NCBI GenBank assembly: GCA_964623055.1
Contig: CAZURK010000045.1
Coordinates: 4,093-68,092 of the forward strand
Reading direction: 5' to 3'
Length of the DNA: 64,000 bases
Origin: JADHUC01 sp964623055
Lineage (GTDB): Bacteria > Planctomycetota > Planctomycetia > Pirellulales > Pirellulaceae
Both the position numbers and the translations under genes were made by a program. Of this stretch, positions 36,288 to 45,375 are shown piece by piece. Within the stretch, counting starts at the first letter, position 1; every line of letters begins with the position of its first letter. Under the pieces are notes generated by a model. The model searched no databases. It was not told the DNA's origin and saw only the letters and a program-made list of their open reading frames with translations.

Positions 36288-38610
36288 CCGGCACAAGGTC
36301 GGTGAAGGCATAGCTGCCTCGACGACCAGCAAGACAGAACCGCTCGTCCTGCAATCTGAGTACGCGAGATGGCGCGAGTCCCTGCCGGATGACTATCCCC
36401 AGGTGGCGGACTACCGGCGAGTGATGCTGCGTTGGGTCACCGGTGCGGAGGAATATTGGGGTACGGACCCCGAACGACCGGAATTAGGCATGTGCCGGTT
36501 TGGCGAAAGAAGACACACCCATGTGCGGACCGCTCGCGCCTTGCCGGTCTACGCAGCCCTGGCGGCGGATCCGAAGCTCGACGACCCCGTCTGGACACGC
36601 CAGAAGTTGGGCGAGCGACTGAATGCGGCGATTGCTTTCTTGTACGCGACCTACGACCCAAAAGGTCCCCGCGAGGGCTATTGGGGCAAGAAGCCTGGGC
36701 GAAACAGTCTTCGTTATGAGACGTGGGTGATTGGCAACATGCTCGACGTGGTGCAGATCACTCCGGAACTGGTGGCTTCTGAAAACAAGCAGCGCATCCG
36801 CGAGATCCTCGTCGATATGGTCGAGGACGAGCGCACCAGCGGTCGCGCCCAATCGCTGGACGACTACCGGCACGAAGGTATCACCTGGACCATCAACCTG
36901 CTGGCCCGCGGCGCCATCCTCTATCCGGATCATCCGCAGGCGGGCCGGTGGCTCGAACTAGCCAAACACGGATACGCCAGTTCGCTTTGCGTGGAAGCGG
37001 ACTTGCAGGACGAGACGGTCGTCGATGGAAAGCCGATCAAAGAGTGGGTCGCGCACCGTTGCCCAGTTTTCTATCCCGATTTCACGTTCACTCACCACGC
37101 CCTGGGGATTCATCCGGGCTATATGGCGATCGCGGGGCACCGCATGGTTTCGCTCTACGATCTGCTGAAACGGAAGGACGGGTCGGTCTCGCCGGTCTGG
37201 TACCACCACTTCCGGGACATGACCAATGTGCTCAAGGGGCTTTCGCTGTGGGACGGCCGGGTCGCTTTCCCCAACGCCAAGGATTGGGCCGACTACATCT
37301 ATGGCGTCTGCGACGTCCGCTTCGATGTCGTGGGGCTTCAGATGATGTTCGGCGATGGTCAGGCCAGACTGATCGAGCAGGGGCTGTTTCGCCAGCTTGA
37401 ATGGCTCCAGCTCAACCGCGAACGCGGCGACTTCGGTCCCAGCAACGCCGAGTACATCCACAACGTGAACGATGCGGGGCGAATGGGCTTCACCTACTGG
37501 ATTCGACAGGCCCACGGGTGCGCCCGCCCCGTGAAACAAGAGGAATTCGACTCGGCCCACTGCAAGGTCTTTCACAGCCCACATTCCAGATTCGTCTCCG
37601 TTCGTGATCCACAGCGATTCGCATCCTGGGGCTGGCAAGCCCGCCGCAATCGGTCCACGGGGAAGCATAACTCCACGGGGCTGATCCTCCCCAGCGGTCA
37701 CGGTTTGGGCGACCACTTGGCCCAATGGGATGACAGCCTCGTACCGGACTATTGGACCTTAGACAAGCGAGGACGCCGTAGCTATCTGCAAGTCGGTTCG
37801 AAGACCAACCGCGTGGAGACTTTCGAGGGGGGCTTTGCCGTCAGCGAGCGGACGGAGTTGGTTCGACCCGGTGACAAGCCGGCACCCGAAGCGCGTGGCA
37901 GCGTGATCGACCATCGGGTGATGGTGGCCCTTCCCGACGGGCGAACCGTGATTTTCGCGGCATCGGGCCGTGTCGTAGAAGAGATATCGCGACTCAGTAC
38001 GATGGACGTCAACTGGCGTTTCGTCCGTTCGGTCTTCTCCGACATGCAAAGGACGATCTACTACGAAGGTGGCAAGAGAGAATGTCGTTTCGTCAAGGAT
38101 GTATCGACGCCCTGGTTTAACATCGACGGCATCATGGGCGTGGTTTCAATCGGCAAGCCCGCCCGGGTGACGTGCGAGCCGTTCGGCAAGGTCGACGAGC
38201 AAGGTATCCCGATCGCGGAACAAGATCCCTTCGGCACCCATGCCGGTCAGACGGTCCGGTTGGGAGTCTGTTCGCTTGAGCCGCGTGAGTACCAGCCGGG
38301 GCAAGAGATATTCACAGCATGCCTGGCATTCGTCACCGACACTGACGCAACGGGAGCCGAGCAACTGGTTGGCGCGTGCCGCGAGGTGAAGACCGGTAAA
38401 GCGGTTCGCGCTTACGACGTGCGCGGCCAAGACGGGAAACCGTATGTCGTCGTCGTAAACTCCTCGGACACCGAAGCGACGCGGGAGCTCGCCCACCCGG
38501 CAAACTCGCGGCTTCTTACGCCTGAAGCCGCAACCCTGACGGGCCGCGGTGACGCCCGACGATTGCGTCTGAAGCCTCGCGGCTGCGCCGTGTTGATCCA
38601 CGGCAATTGA
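36211..38610 (+). CDS. Large secreted toroid-like protein, polysaccharide lyase candidate
   Basis: I choose ATG 36211 (799 residues) because it precedes a signal peptide (RWVALFFLVTVSFDDPARAQ) and follows AGAGGT; the ATG at 36184 would add nine residues. The first 400 residues are helix-rich (ERRHTHVRTARALPVYAALA, NSLRYETWVIGNML, HEGITWTINLLARGAILYP); a beta-sheet half follows with FHSPHSRFVSVRDPQRFASW and WTLDKRGRRSYLQVGSKTN. This order is that of chondroitin-AC/hyaluronate-type lyases, with N, H, Y and R in the clusters above as candidates for the active site. It would depolymerise the glycan desulfated by the upstream sulfatase. The family assignment is inferred, not proven. Confidence 0.72.
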   Translation: MNTRWVALFFLVTVSFDDPARAQTVDRHKVGEGIAASTTSKTEPLVLQSEYARWRESLPDDYPQVADYRRVMLRWVTGAEEYWGTDPERPELGMCRFGERRHTHVRTARALPVYAALAADPKLDDPVWTRQKLGERLNAAIAFLYATYDPKGPREGYWGKKPGRNSLRYETWVIGNMLDVVQITPELVASENKQRIREILVDMVEDERTSGRAQSLDDYRHEGITWTINLLARGAILYPDHPQAGRWLELAKHGYASSLCVEADLQDETVVDGKPIKEWVAHRCPVFYPDFTFTHHALGIHPGYMAIAGHRMVSLYDLLKRKDGSVSPVWYHHFRDMTNVLKGLSLWDGRVAFPNAKDWADYIYGVCDVRFDVVGLQMMFGDGQARLIEQGLFRQLEWLQLNRERGDFGPSNAEYIHNVNDAGRMGFTYWIRQAHGCARPVKQEEFDSAHCKVFHSPHSRFVSVRDPQRFASWGWQARRNRSTGKHNSTGLILPSGHGLGDHLAQWDDSLVPDYWTLDKRGRRSYLQVGSKTNRVETFEGGFAVSERTELVRPGDKPAPEARGSVIDHRVMVALPDGRTVIFAASGRVVEEISRLSTMDVNWRFVRSVFSDMQRTIYYEGGKRECRFVKDVSTPWFNIDGIMGVVSIGKPARVTCEPFGKVDEQGIPIAEQDPFGTHAGQTVRLGVCSLEPREYQPGQEIFTACLAFVTDTDATGAEQLVGACREVKTGKAVRAYDVRGQDGKPYVVVVNSSDTEATRELAHPANSRLLTPEAATLTGRGDARRLRLKPRGCAVLIHGN

Positions 38611-38655
38611 CATCCACCGCGTATGCAGAACATCTGGCAGAGAGGAAAGGACAAC

Positions 38656-39831
38656 ATGATCTCAAAACGAATGGTTGTGCGGCTTATCGCCGGCGTGGTC
38701 TTGGCGACCGGCACATGGCGTACGGCTCTGCTGATCGCAAGCGAAGCGCGGTCGATATCGGCCGGCGAAGAGGCAAGGCAAGTCGCGGCTGCCGGTCCGA
38801 CGTTGGAAGTGGCCGCACAAGGCTGCTCGCAAGAACATATTCAAGCGGCGGTGGATGAAGTGAAGGCGGCCGGCGGAGGGGTGGTTCGTATTCCGGAAGG
38901 GACGAGCGATCACGAGGGCCAGCCGATTAGGATGCCCGACGGCATTAGCCTGATCGGCGTCGACCAGGACAAAACCGTCATTTCGAATGCCAATATCAGG
39001 ATCGACGCCCGGCACTACGGCAAGCTTGACAGACCCTTCCGCGTTTCCGGTTTGCACTTGAGCGGAAACAGCCACTTGACTCTCGATACCTGCCACGACT
39101 TCCGCGTGGATCACTGCACAATTGAGTGCGCAGGCGGCAGCGCCATCGGCGTGAGCCGTTCGCATTCCTGCGTCATCGACCACTGCAGAATCAAGGTCAA
39201 GGGCTCGTTCTATGGCATCGCGATGTCCGGATCTCGTGACCCAGACTACTGGCCGGAGATCAGCGAGCTGTTGGGGAAGCCAACCGCGGTCTTTGTCGAG
39301 GACTGTGAGTTCGAGGGTGGTACGAGCTACCATGCCACCGTCGGCCACGGCGCCATTCACTACGTTCTTCGTCATTGCACGCTCGGTGGCCCCCGGTGCA
39401 GTCTTGTTGATGCACACGGTCCAGGCTACGGCCCGCCCCGCGGCACTCGCTGTGTTGAGGTTTACGAAAACCGGCTGTCGTGTGACGGCACCGGCCTGGG
39501 CCTGCGCGGCGGGGGAGGCGTCGTGTTCGGCAATACCGTCTCTGCCAAAATGGGCGTGACCCTCGTTCTTGAGAGCAAGAGCCGCGGACCCTATCCCGTG
39601 CGAGACCAGGTTCACCACCTGTGGATCTGGGAAAACACGTTCGCAGGGCTGCGCCCTGGCGAACAAGACGGCGTTCTGGTCACTAGTTGGGGAGGCACGG
39701 AGGATCTCGATCCAAAGGAGTACATCCAGCAAGGCCGGGACTATTTCTTGAGAAGACCTACTGAGGAACTCGACGGTTTCGACTACAAGCCCTACGTGTA
39801 TCCACATCCGTTGACTGGGACCTTGAACTGA
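38656..39831 (+). CDS. Secreted parallel beta-helix protein
   Basis: This 391-residue protein starts at ATG 38656 after AGGAAAGGACAAC. The signal segment (LIAGVVLATGTWRTALLIAS) is followed by an opening typical of pectate-lyase-like folds (IQAAVDEVKAAGGGVVRIPEG). Successive rungs include FRVDHCTIECAGGSAIGVS, CVIDHCRIKVKGSFYGIAM, VFVEDCEFEGG, YVLRHCTLGG and VEVYENRLSCDGTGLGLRG. It likely binds or cleaves an anionic polysaccharide. It lies 45 bp after the lyase-like gene and 24 bp before the DUF4038 gene, in one apparent operon. Confidence 0.82.
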   Translation: MISKRMVVRLIAGVVLATGTWRTALLIASEARSISAGEEARQVAAAGPTLEVAAQGCSQEHIQAAVDEVKAAGGGVVRIPEGTSDHEGQPIRMPDGISLIGVDQDKTVISNANIRIDARHYGKLDRPFRVSGLHLSGNSHLTLDTCHDFRVDHCTIECAGGSAIGVSRSHSCVIDHCRIKVKGSFYGIAMSGSRDPDYWPEISELLGKPTAVFVEDCEFEGGTSYHATVGHGAIHYVLRHCTLGGPRCSLVDAHGPGYGPPRGTRCVEVYENRLSCDGTGLGLRGGGGVVFGNTVSAKMGVTLVLESKSRGPYPVRDQVHHLWIWENTFAGLRPGEQDGVLVTSWGGTEDLDPKEYIQQGRDYFLRRPTEELDGFDYKPYVYPHPLTGTLN

Positions 39832-39854
39832 AGAGTGGGAACGAGGCATACACC

Positions 39855-41150
39855 ATGAAAGAAACGCGAGAGAAGGGGGCTACACTCGGGCCAATGCGGG
39901 GGCTCGTGTCATGCTCGATCCTCCTGCTGAGCCTATCGGCTTCGTTCCGCGCTGTGGCTTCCGACCTAGTGGTTTTCCCCGCGGCAGACAATGACCGCCG
40001 GGCGCATCGAACAATCCAAGGGCCGTTGCGGCTTCATCCGGAGAATCCCCGATATTTCACGGACGGAAGTGGCCGGGCGATCTACCTGACCGGCTCGCAT
40101 ACCTGGCTGAACCTTCAGGACGGCGGTCCGAAGTTTCCGCCGGCCGCTTTTGACTACGACAAGTACTTCGATCTCCTGCAAAAACAGAACCACAACTTCA
40201 CTCGGCTATGGAACTGGGAGAGTCCTGTCTGGGTCTTGCCGGATTCGAGTATGATTTGGCTCGACCCGCTGCCATTCCAGCGGACTGGGCCTGGAAACGC
40301 CTCCGACGGCCGGCTGAAATTCGATCTGACCGGATTCAATCCAGGGTACTTCGATCGGTTGCGAAAACGTGTCGCTGCCGCCGGCGACCGAGGAATCTAT
40401 GTCGGTATCATGCTGTTCCAGGGATTCAGCATCTCGCGGAAAAGCAAAAGCCGCAAGGACACGCCCTGGAAATACCATCCTCTGAACCAGGCAAACAACG
40501 TGAACGGCATTCACGGCGATTCCGACGGTGATGGCGAAGGGTACGAGACTCATGAACTGCGGATCGCGGGTGTCACGCGAGTTCAGGAAGCGTTCGTTCG
40601 CAAGGTGATTGACGCGGTTAATAACCTAGACAACGTGATCTACGAGATCGGCAACGAGTGCCACGGCGGTTCCACCGAGTGGCAGTACCACATGATTGAT
40701 TTCATCCACGACTACGAGCGCGGCAAGCCGAAGCAACATCCCGTATGGATGAGCTTTCAATGGGACGGTATGAAAGGCTCGGGCACAAACGAGAATCTGT
40801 TCAAGAGTCCCGCGATCGCCGCTTCGCCAGGAAACGTTGCCGCGCGTGGCGACTACACAAAGGACCCGCCGCCTGGAACCGGCCGCAAGATCATGATCAT
40901 CGACAGCGACCATGTGGGCGCGACGAACCTCGACCGCGCCGCCTGGGCGTGGAAGTGTTTCACCCGAGGGTTGCATCCGATCCTTATGGACGACCCGCCC
41001 ATCAAAGGTGCTACCAGGCATCCACGTTTTAAGGACACAGGGCCGGATAGCCCGGCCGCTCGCACCCGGGCTGCCATGGGTGACACGCTCCGTTTTGCCC
41101 GCCGGATGCACCTCGCCGCCATGGCACTCCCCGTATGTTGCATGGCGTGA
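39855..41150 (+). CDS. DUF4038 / GH140-like glycosidase, C-terminally truncated
   Basis: This 431-residue protein has a signal segment (SCSILLLSLSASFRAVAS) and the family opening LRLHPENPRYFTDGSGRAIYLTG. The glutamate of YEIGNECHGG (near residue 265) matches the one in the relative at 8454-9899. The match ends abruptly at FARRMHLAAMA (about 41130), where the relative continues for some 75 residues with a beta domain; here six unrelated residues and a stop follow. The barrel is complete, so activity may remain. The break coincides with the start of the mosaic region. Confidence 0.78.
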   Translation: MKETREKGATLGPMRGLVSCSILLLSLSASFRAVASDLVVFPAADNDRRAHRTIQGPLRLHPENPRYFTDGSGRAIYLTGSHTWLNLQDGGPKFPPAAFDYDKYFDLLQKQNHNFTRLWNWESPVWVLPDSSMIWLDPLPFQRTGPGNASDGRLKFDLTGFNPGYFDRLRKRVAAAGDRGIYVGIMLFQGFSISRKSKSRKDTPWKYHPLNQANNVNGIHGDSDGDGEGYETHELRIAGVTRVQEAFVRKVIDAVNNLDNVIYEIGNECHGGSTEWQYHMIDFIHDYERGKPKQHPVWMSFQWDGMKGSGTNENLFKSPAIAASPGNVAARGDYTKDPPPGTGRKIMIIDSDHVGATNLDRAAWAWKCFTRGLHPILMDDPPIKGATRHPRFKDTGPDSPAARTRAAMGDTLRFARRMHLAAMALPVCCMA

Positions 41151-41169
41151 AGTTCGGCCGAGCGGACGA

Positions 41170-42809
41170 CTATGTCATGCTGACAATCACACAGACCAAC
41201 AATGGCCTCGGCCAGTGGTGGCGACTAGCCAACTTTGGGTTTTTCGGATCACTTACGTCAACGATGAACAAACCGTCCTCACGCGAGGTGATGTACGCGA
41301 ACCCGTCGTCAACGACGATCTGACGCACGCGGCCGAGTCCACTAAGTTCCCCCATTGGGCGCGGCCTGCCGGGTTTGTTGATGTCCAACACGTGCAACGT
41401 GCGATTGCCAATCGCGTAGGCCCGCGCACCCTCGATCGTCACGTCCATCGTTGGACCGATCCCAACGTTGAACGTGTTCGCAAGTGGCGGTCCGAAATCG
41501 GATGATCCGGCGAACAGATTCGGATGCCTGTGGTAGTACGCATAGGCATGCAGGGCAACGGTCGTGAACAGGTAATGCGTCTCCGCGGCGGAGATTTTTT
41601 GCAGGTCCACGGTCGTTAACATCTTCCAGATCGTTGGCAGGTCGCGGCGGATCAGTTCGGCGCGTTCGCTCATCAGTACCAAGTGATAGCCGCCGAGCGG
41701 GAAGCGAACGTGAGCGAGCGCGGTCAATCCGCTCTTGTCATCGAGCATTTCCGGGCGGAACAGGTTCCATGCCGCCTCCGCGCCCCGCAACTCTGATCCG
41801 CCCCAGTTGTACTTGTCGGCCAACGCCGCCCAATCGTCTTCGCTGTGGTATTTGCGGTAGAACGGGCCCGGGAAGTCACGATCAAGCTGCATCTTCGCAC
41901 TCTGGGCCAGCAGGTCACTGATCACAGTGCGCTTCTCAGCATCCTCAAGGAAGTGCAGGTAGGCGTTCAGTCGGAAACCACTCTGGTTGGCGTAGATTGG
42001 ATGCCCATTTAGCTCGACATGATCGCCGGTGTGAAGGAGCTGCCAGCGCAGGCGTCGCGCTCGGCGAGGAAATCGTCGTGCAACGTCAGCCAGTGCTCGT
42101 CGCCAGTACCCTTGTACAGCGCGTACACAGTGGGGATGAGGATCGAAACGTGATTGTTGCGAAATCCTTTCCATGAAAACCCAACGTGAGACTGGGTCAC
42201 GCCGTCAGCCGCCTTGATCGAAAAGCCATACTTCTCTAGCCGCCGTCCGATCGCATCCAGTTTTTGCGCGATCCACTGCTTGTCTTCGGTGGTGGCCAGA
42301 TCGCTGTTGGCGTAGCGGGCCAGCGCGATGATATACGTCGTGTGCTGGTCCATCGACGAGTCGTCGTAGTATGCCGAGTGATCATCCGGGTGAGGCCCGC
42401 GCGGCACGAGTCCTTCGACCGGGCAGATTCCGCCAATGAATTTCAGAGCAGAGTACAGCTCCTCGGCCTTGCGCCGCAGGTACGGATCTGGCGCCGCCTC
42501 GTGTGCATCAAGCAGTGCGACCAGCGTGTGTCCACAATGCAACGCAGTGTCTGCGATCCGCGACCCGTAACCCCACGGTGCCGGCTCGCGCGCCTTGATC
42601 TCCTCCGGTGTCGTCCAATTTCCCTTTGTAGACAGCTCCGCACCATACAACACATAGGTTCTCGGGTGCTGAAACTGCTCGAAGTATTTCTTGGCCAACT
42701 CGAAGGTGCATGTGTTGAGTTCGTTACGTGTAAAGGGCGCATCTGCCGCGTGCGAGGCACCCACTGCCACCACGATCGCACCAAACCATACCGCACGAAA
42801 AGCACACAT
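41170..42809 (-). pseudogene. LVIVD-repeat protein with frameshift and truncated end
   Basis: A signal peptide (FRAVWFGAIVVAVGASHAA) starts at 42809. The first frame runs to about 42050 (LTLHDDFLAERDA), and the second continues with RWQLLHTGDHVELNG to 41170; one base inserted or lost near 42050 explains the break. The reunited protein is about 530 residues: a helix-rich part (CGHTLVALLDAHEAAPD, DQHTTYIIALARYAN) and a C-terminal LVIVD propeller (VLDINKPGRPRPMGELSG, LFIVDVSDPKNPKLASR). The propeller stops after about two blades at 41220. The function of the family is unknown. Confidence 0.75.
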
Positions 42810-43062
42810 ATTTCAATTCCGGAGGGCACATAGGATTTGCACAACAAACACCAAGTGCACGAGCAACCTTCGATGGGCCACCATTCTATGCGGACTCGCT
42901 GGTCGATGTGACCCACGCGCCGATTGCCAGCCAGTTTTCACCGGTCAGATACTGCAGTGTCGACGGACGCCCTCGGGCCGCTGGTGCGGGGAAGACAAGG
43001 GAACCGGCGCGGGGCAGGCGCATTTTATTGACTCGGAGAGCGAGTAACGGTAGCGGGGTGTG

Positions 43063-43371
43063 ATGCCAAGAACCTCGCGTGTTGCCCCTGGCGGGATGGT
43101 TTTTCATGTGCTGAATCGTGGCGTCGGTCGAATGCGGTTGTTCGATGACGACGATGATTACGCGGAATGGCCACAAGAAACGCGAAAAGACGCAAAAAGG
43201 GATGTAGACAAGCGACGGCTCCGATTGGAAAATTCATCGTGACTTTTCGTGGCTATTCCTCCTATGCGCGCTCAGTCTGAATACATTAGAGTCTGCCGAT
43301 CGCCCAATGAAAGCGTTGCGTCGTTGTGTGCATCGCAGTCAGCCGTACGGCAGCGATCACTGGATCAACTA
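43063..43371 (+). pseudogene. Decayed REP-associated tyrosine transposase (RAYT)
   Basis: The N-terminus MPRTSRVAPGGMVFHVLNRG (43063 on) is the signature start of Y1/RAYT transposases. It breaks after VGRMRLFDDDDDYAEW at about 43170, where a palindromic insertion begins. A separate frame at 43307-43371 reads MKALRRCVHRSQPYGSDHW, the usual C-terminal motif of these proteins. The catalytic HUH and tyrosine regions between are gone. Such enzymes mobilise REP palindromes in genomes, and a palindrome follows four bases later. Confidence 0.75.
43164..43259. repeat. Inserted element J with inverted ends
   Basis: The ends GGAATGGCCACAAGAAA (from 43164) and the complement of TTTTCGTGGCTATTCC (to 43259) match in about 13 of 16 positions. 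The 96-bp element interrupts the transposase remnant and looks like a miniature palindromic element. Confidence 0.55.
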
Positions 43372-43374
43372 GGC

Positions 43375-43441
43375 GTAGGGCCGGTTCCCACCGGCCGATC
43401 GAATGACGATCAAGCGCCCGGCCGGTAGGAACCGGCCCTAC
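43375..43441. repeat. Palindrome G (GTAGGGCCGGTTCC type), REP-like
   Basis: The arms 43375-43397 and 43419-43441 are 23 bp each with a single mismatch, starting GTAGGGCCGGTTCC, around a 21-nt loop. It lies four bases after the RAYT remnant. From 43442 to 43626 I see no gene. Confidence 0.8.
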
Positions 43442-43626
43442 TCGACTCGACTCGTTGATTTTCAGCTCGCCGCGCGACAGTGAAGTAATGGATTAATGAC
43501 TGTCGATTGATGATTTTTGATTTGCGAAGTCGGAGTGCAGTGCCGACCATGCCCGCATCCGTCAAGGTCGGCCGGATGAAGAAACGGTAAATGGAATGAT
43601 ACGATTGCAGCTTCCGAACTCCTCCG

Positions 43627-45189
43627 GTGAATTTCTATCGCGCGACCCAGGACCGCGATCCCGACACTCTTGCAGGAGCGGTCGCACTGACGTTCATGGG
43701 GGCCCGCAACACGCACTGGGACGAACAACGTCGCCGAGAGATGGCAGCCTTTTTTTCACGACTCGCCTTCAAGAGCACTCAGGAGTGGAAGGAAGAGATC
43801 GTTTGTTGGAACTGGGAACCGCTAGATGTTCCCGACGTGGTTTTCCCGGACGGTACGCAATCGCAAGTTTCTGCAAACGAGGATCCCCGTCAGGTTTTCG
43901 CCGATTGGCTGATCACGCGAGAAAATCCGTGGTTTGCGCACAGCGTGGTTAATCGCGTATGGTTTTGGCTGTTAGGAAGAGGCATCGTTCACGAGCCGGA
44001 CGACATGGGACCGGACAATCCCGCCTCGAATTCCGCCCTGCTCGATTATTTGGCGGAAGAACTGCGCAGGGCAGACTACGATCTGAAACACATCTACCGG
44101 ATGATTCTCAATTCTCACACCTATCAGCAATCTTCGGTTCAGAACGTCGCGCATCCTGAGGCGGAAGCGCTCTTCGCACACTACTTGATGCGCCGAATCG
44201 AGGCGGAGGTATTGGAGGACGCCTTGTGCCGAATATTTCGTGTCGATGTCGGCTATCAGAGTGACATTCCTGAACCGAGTGCGTACATCCCGCCACAGCA
44301 AAGCACCGTTTCACTGGCGGATGGCAGCATTTCGAGTCCTTTCCTCAAGACGTTTGGGCGTCCTTCAAGAGATCGCGGATTCGAGTTGGACCGCAAAAAC
44401 GACGTCACCGAATCGCATCGCCTGTTTTTCATCAATTCGACGGAACTGAATGGTTGGATCAATGAGAATTGGTGGATTCGCAATGCGGTCGCGATGGCTG
44501 ATCGACACGGTCGTCGGGAAGCTGGCCGGCGTCGGCCGCGGCTAAACAACATGAGCGGGATCCAGTTCGGCGTCACCAGCGAAGGCAAGTTCGTCATGCC
44601 GCGTGTGTTCTACTTCCAGACGGTGCTGGACATGTTCGAGGGTCTCGACGGCCACGCCTCGTACCGCGAGTACGGCGTCGACGCCCGCTTTATGCGGCTG
44701 CGAGCCAAGGCCGCGCGGATTCAGGCGACGTACGAATCGTTCACACTGCATGGGAAGTCCAAAGCCAATTTCACAGCCGCGATTGCCTCGCCGGCACCGA
44801 AGATTCGCAATCGTAGCGTGCTTTACGCGAAGTCCTACGAGCGCGAGGGTAGCCAAATCGTCGCGCTTGGCAACGACGGCATCGACCGCATTTTCGTGAC
44901 GCTCACGTTCACCAACATCGAAGGCGGCAAATCAGTATGGCTCGTCGATCGCATTGCCGGAACGATATTCGGCGGCAAGGACGGCTTCGGCGCCGACCAG
45001 TTGACGCGGGGCGTGCTGATCGATATCCCGCACAAGGAGTTTCGGATCCTGGAGGTCCATCGCGAGCTGACCGATCCCGCGTTTCACGCGTTCGTCACGT
45101 TCGACGATACCGAGGTCCGCGCTAAGCTCGATGCCGACAAGAACCGTCTGGCCGACAAGGCAAAGCGGCTAGAATCGCTGGCAGAATAG
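43627..45189 (+). pseudogene. Chimera: DUF1553 fragment joined to an unrelated C-terminal piece
   Basis: The open frame begins mid-domain with NFYRATQDRDPDTLAGAVALTF, a block found in the middle of PSD1/DUF1553 proteins, and lacks the DUF1549 half and signal peptide. Residues 1-290 follow DUF1553 (FFSRLAFKS, PRQVFADWLITRENPWFAHS, NSALLDYLAEELRRADYDLK, HIYRMILNSHTYQQSS). From about residue 300 (44530) the sequence changes to an unrelated protein end (RLRAKAARIQATYESFTLHG, LVDRIAGTIFGGKDGFG), apparently the tail of a large secreted protein. The fusion is in frame. DUF1553 proteins usually pair with DUF1501 proteins, and a DUF1501 fragment lies at 52 kb. Confidence 0.72.
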
Positions 45190-45375
45190 ATGCATGGTCT
45201 GCCGGTTTGAACCGCGCGTTCGGCCATTGTACGATGCTGTCGTTCCATCGTTCTGTTCGTCAAGCAAGGAGTCCGATTTCGCCAAGAACCTGGAGCTGCA
45301 ACTCCGAGATTGGCAGCAATCGGTACTCAAAAGTTTGACCGGCGCCGACTACCCCTAGTGATGACTGGCTATAGA

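Noticed and set aside
38662..39849. Minus-strand open frame of 395 codons
   Set aside because: It is the mirror of the beta-helix gene, which has signal peptide and rungs.
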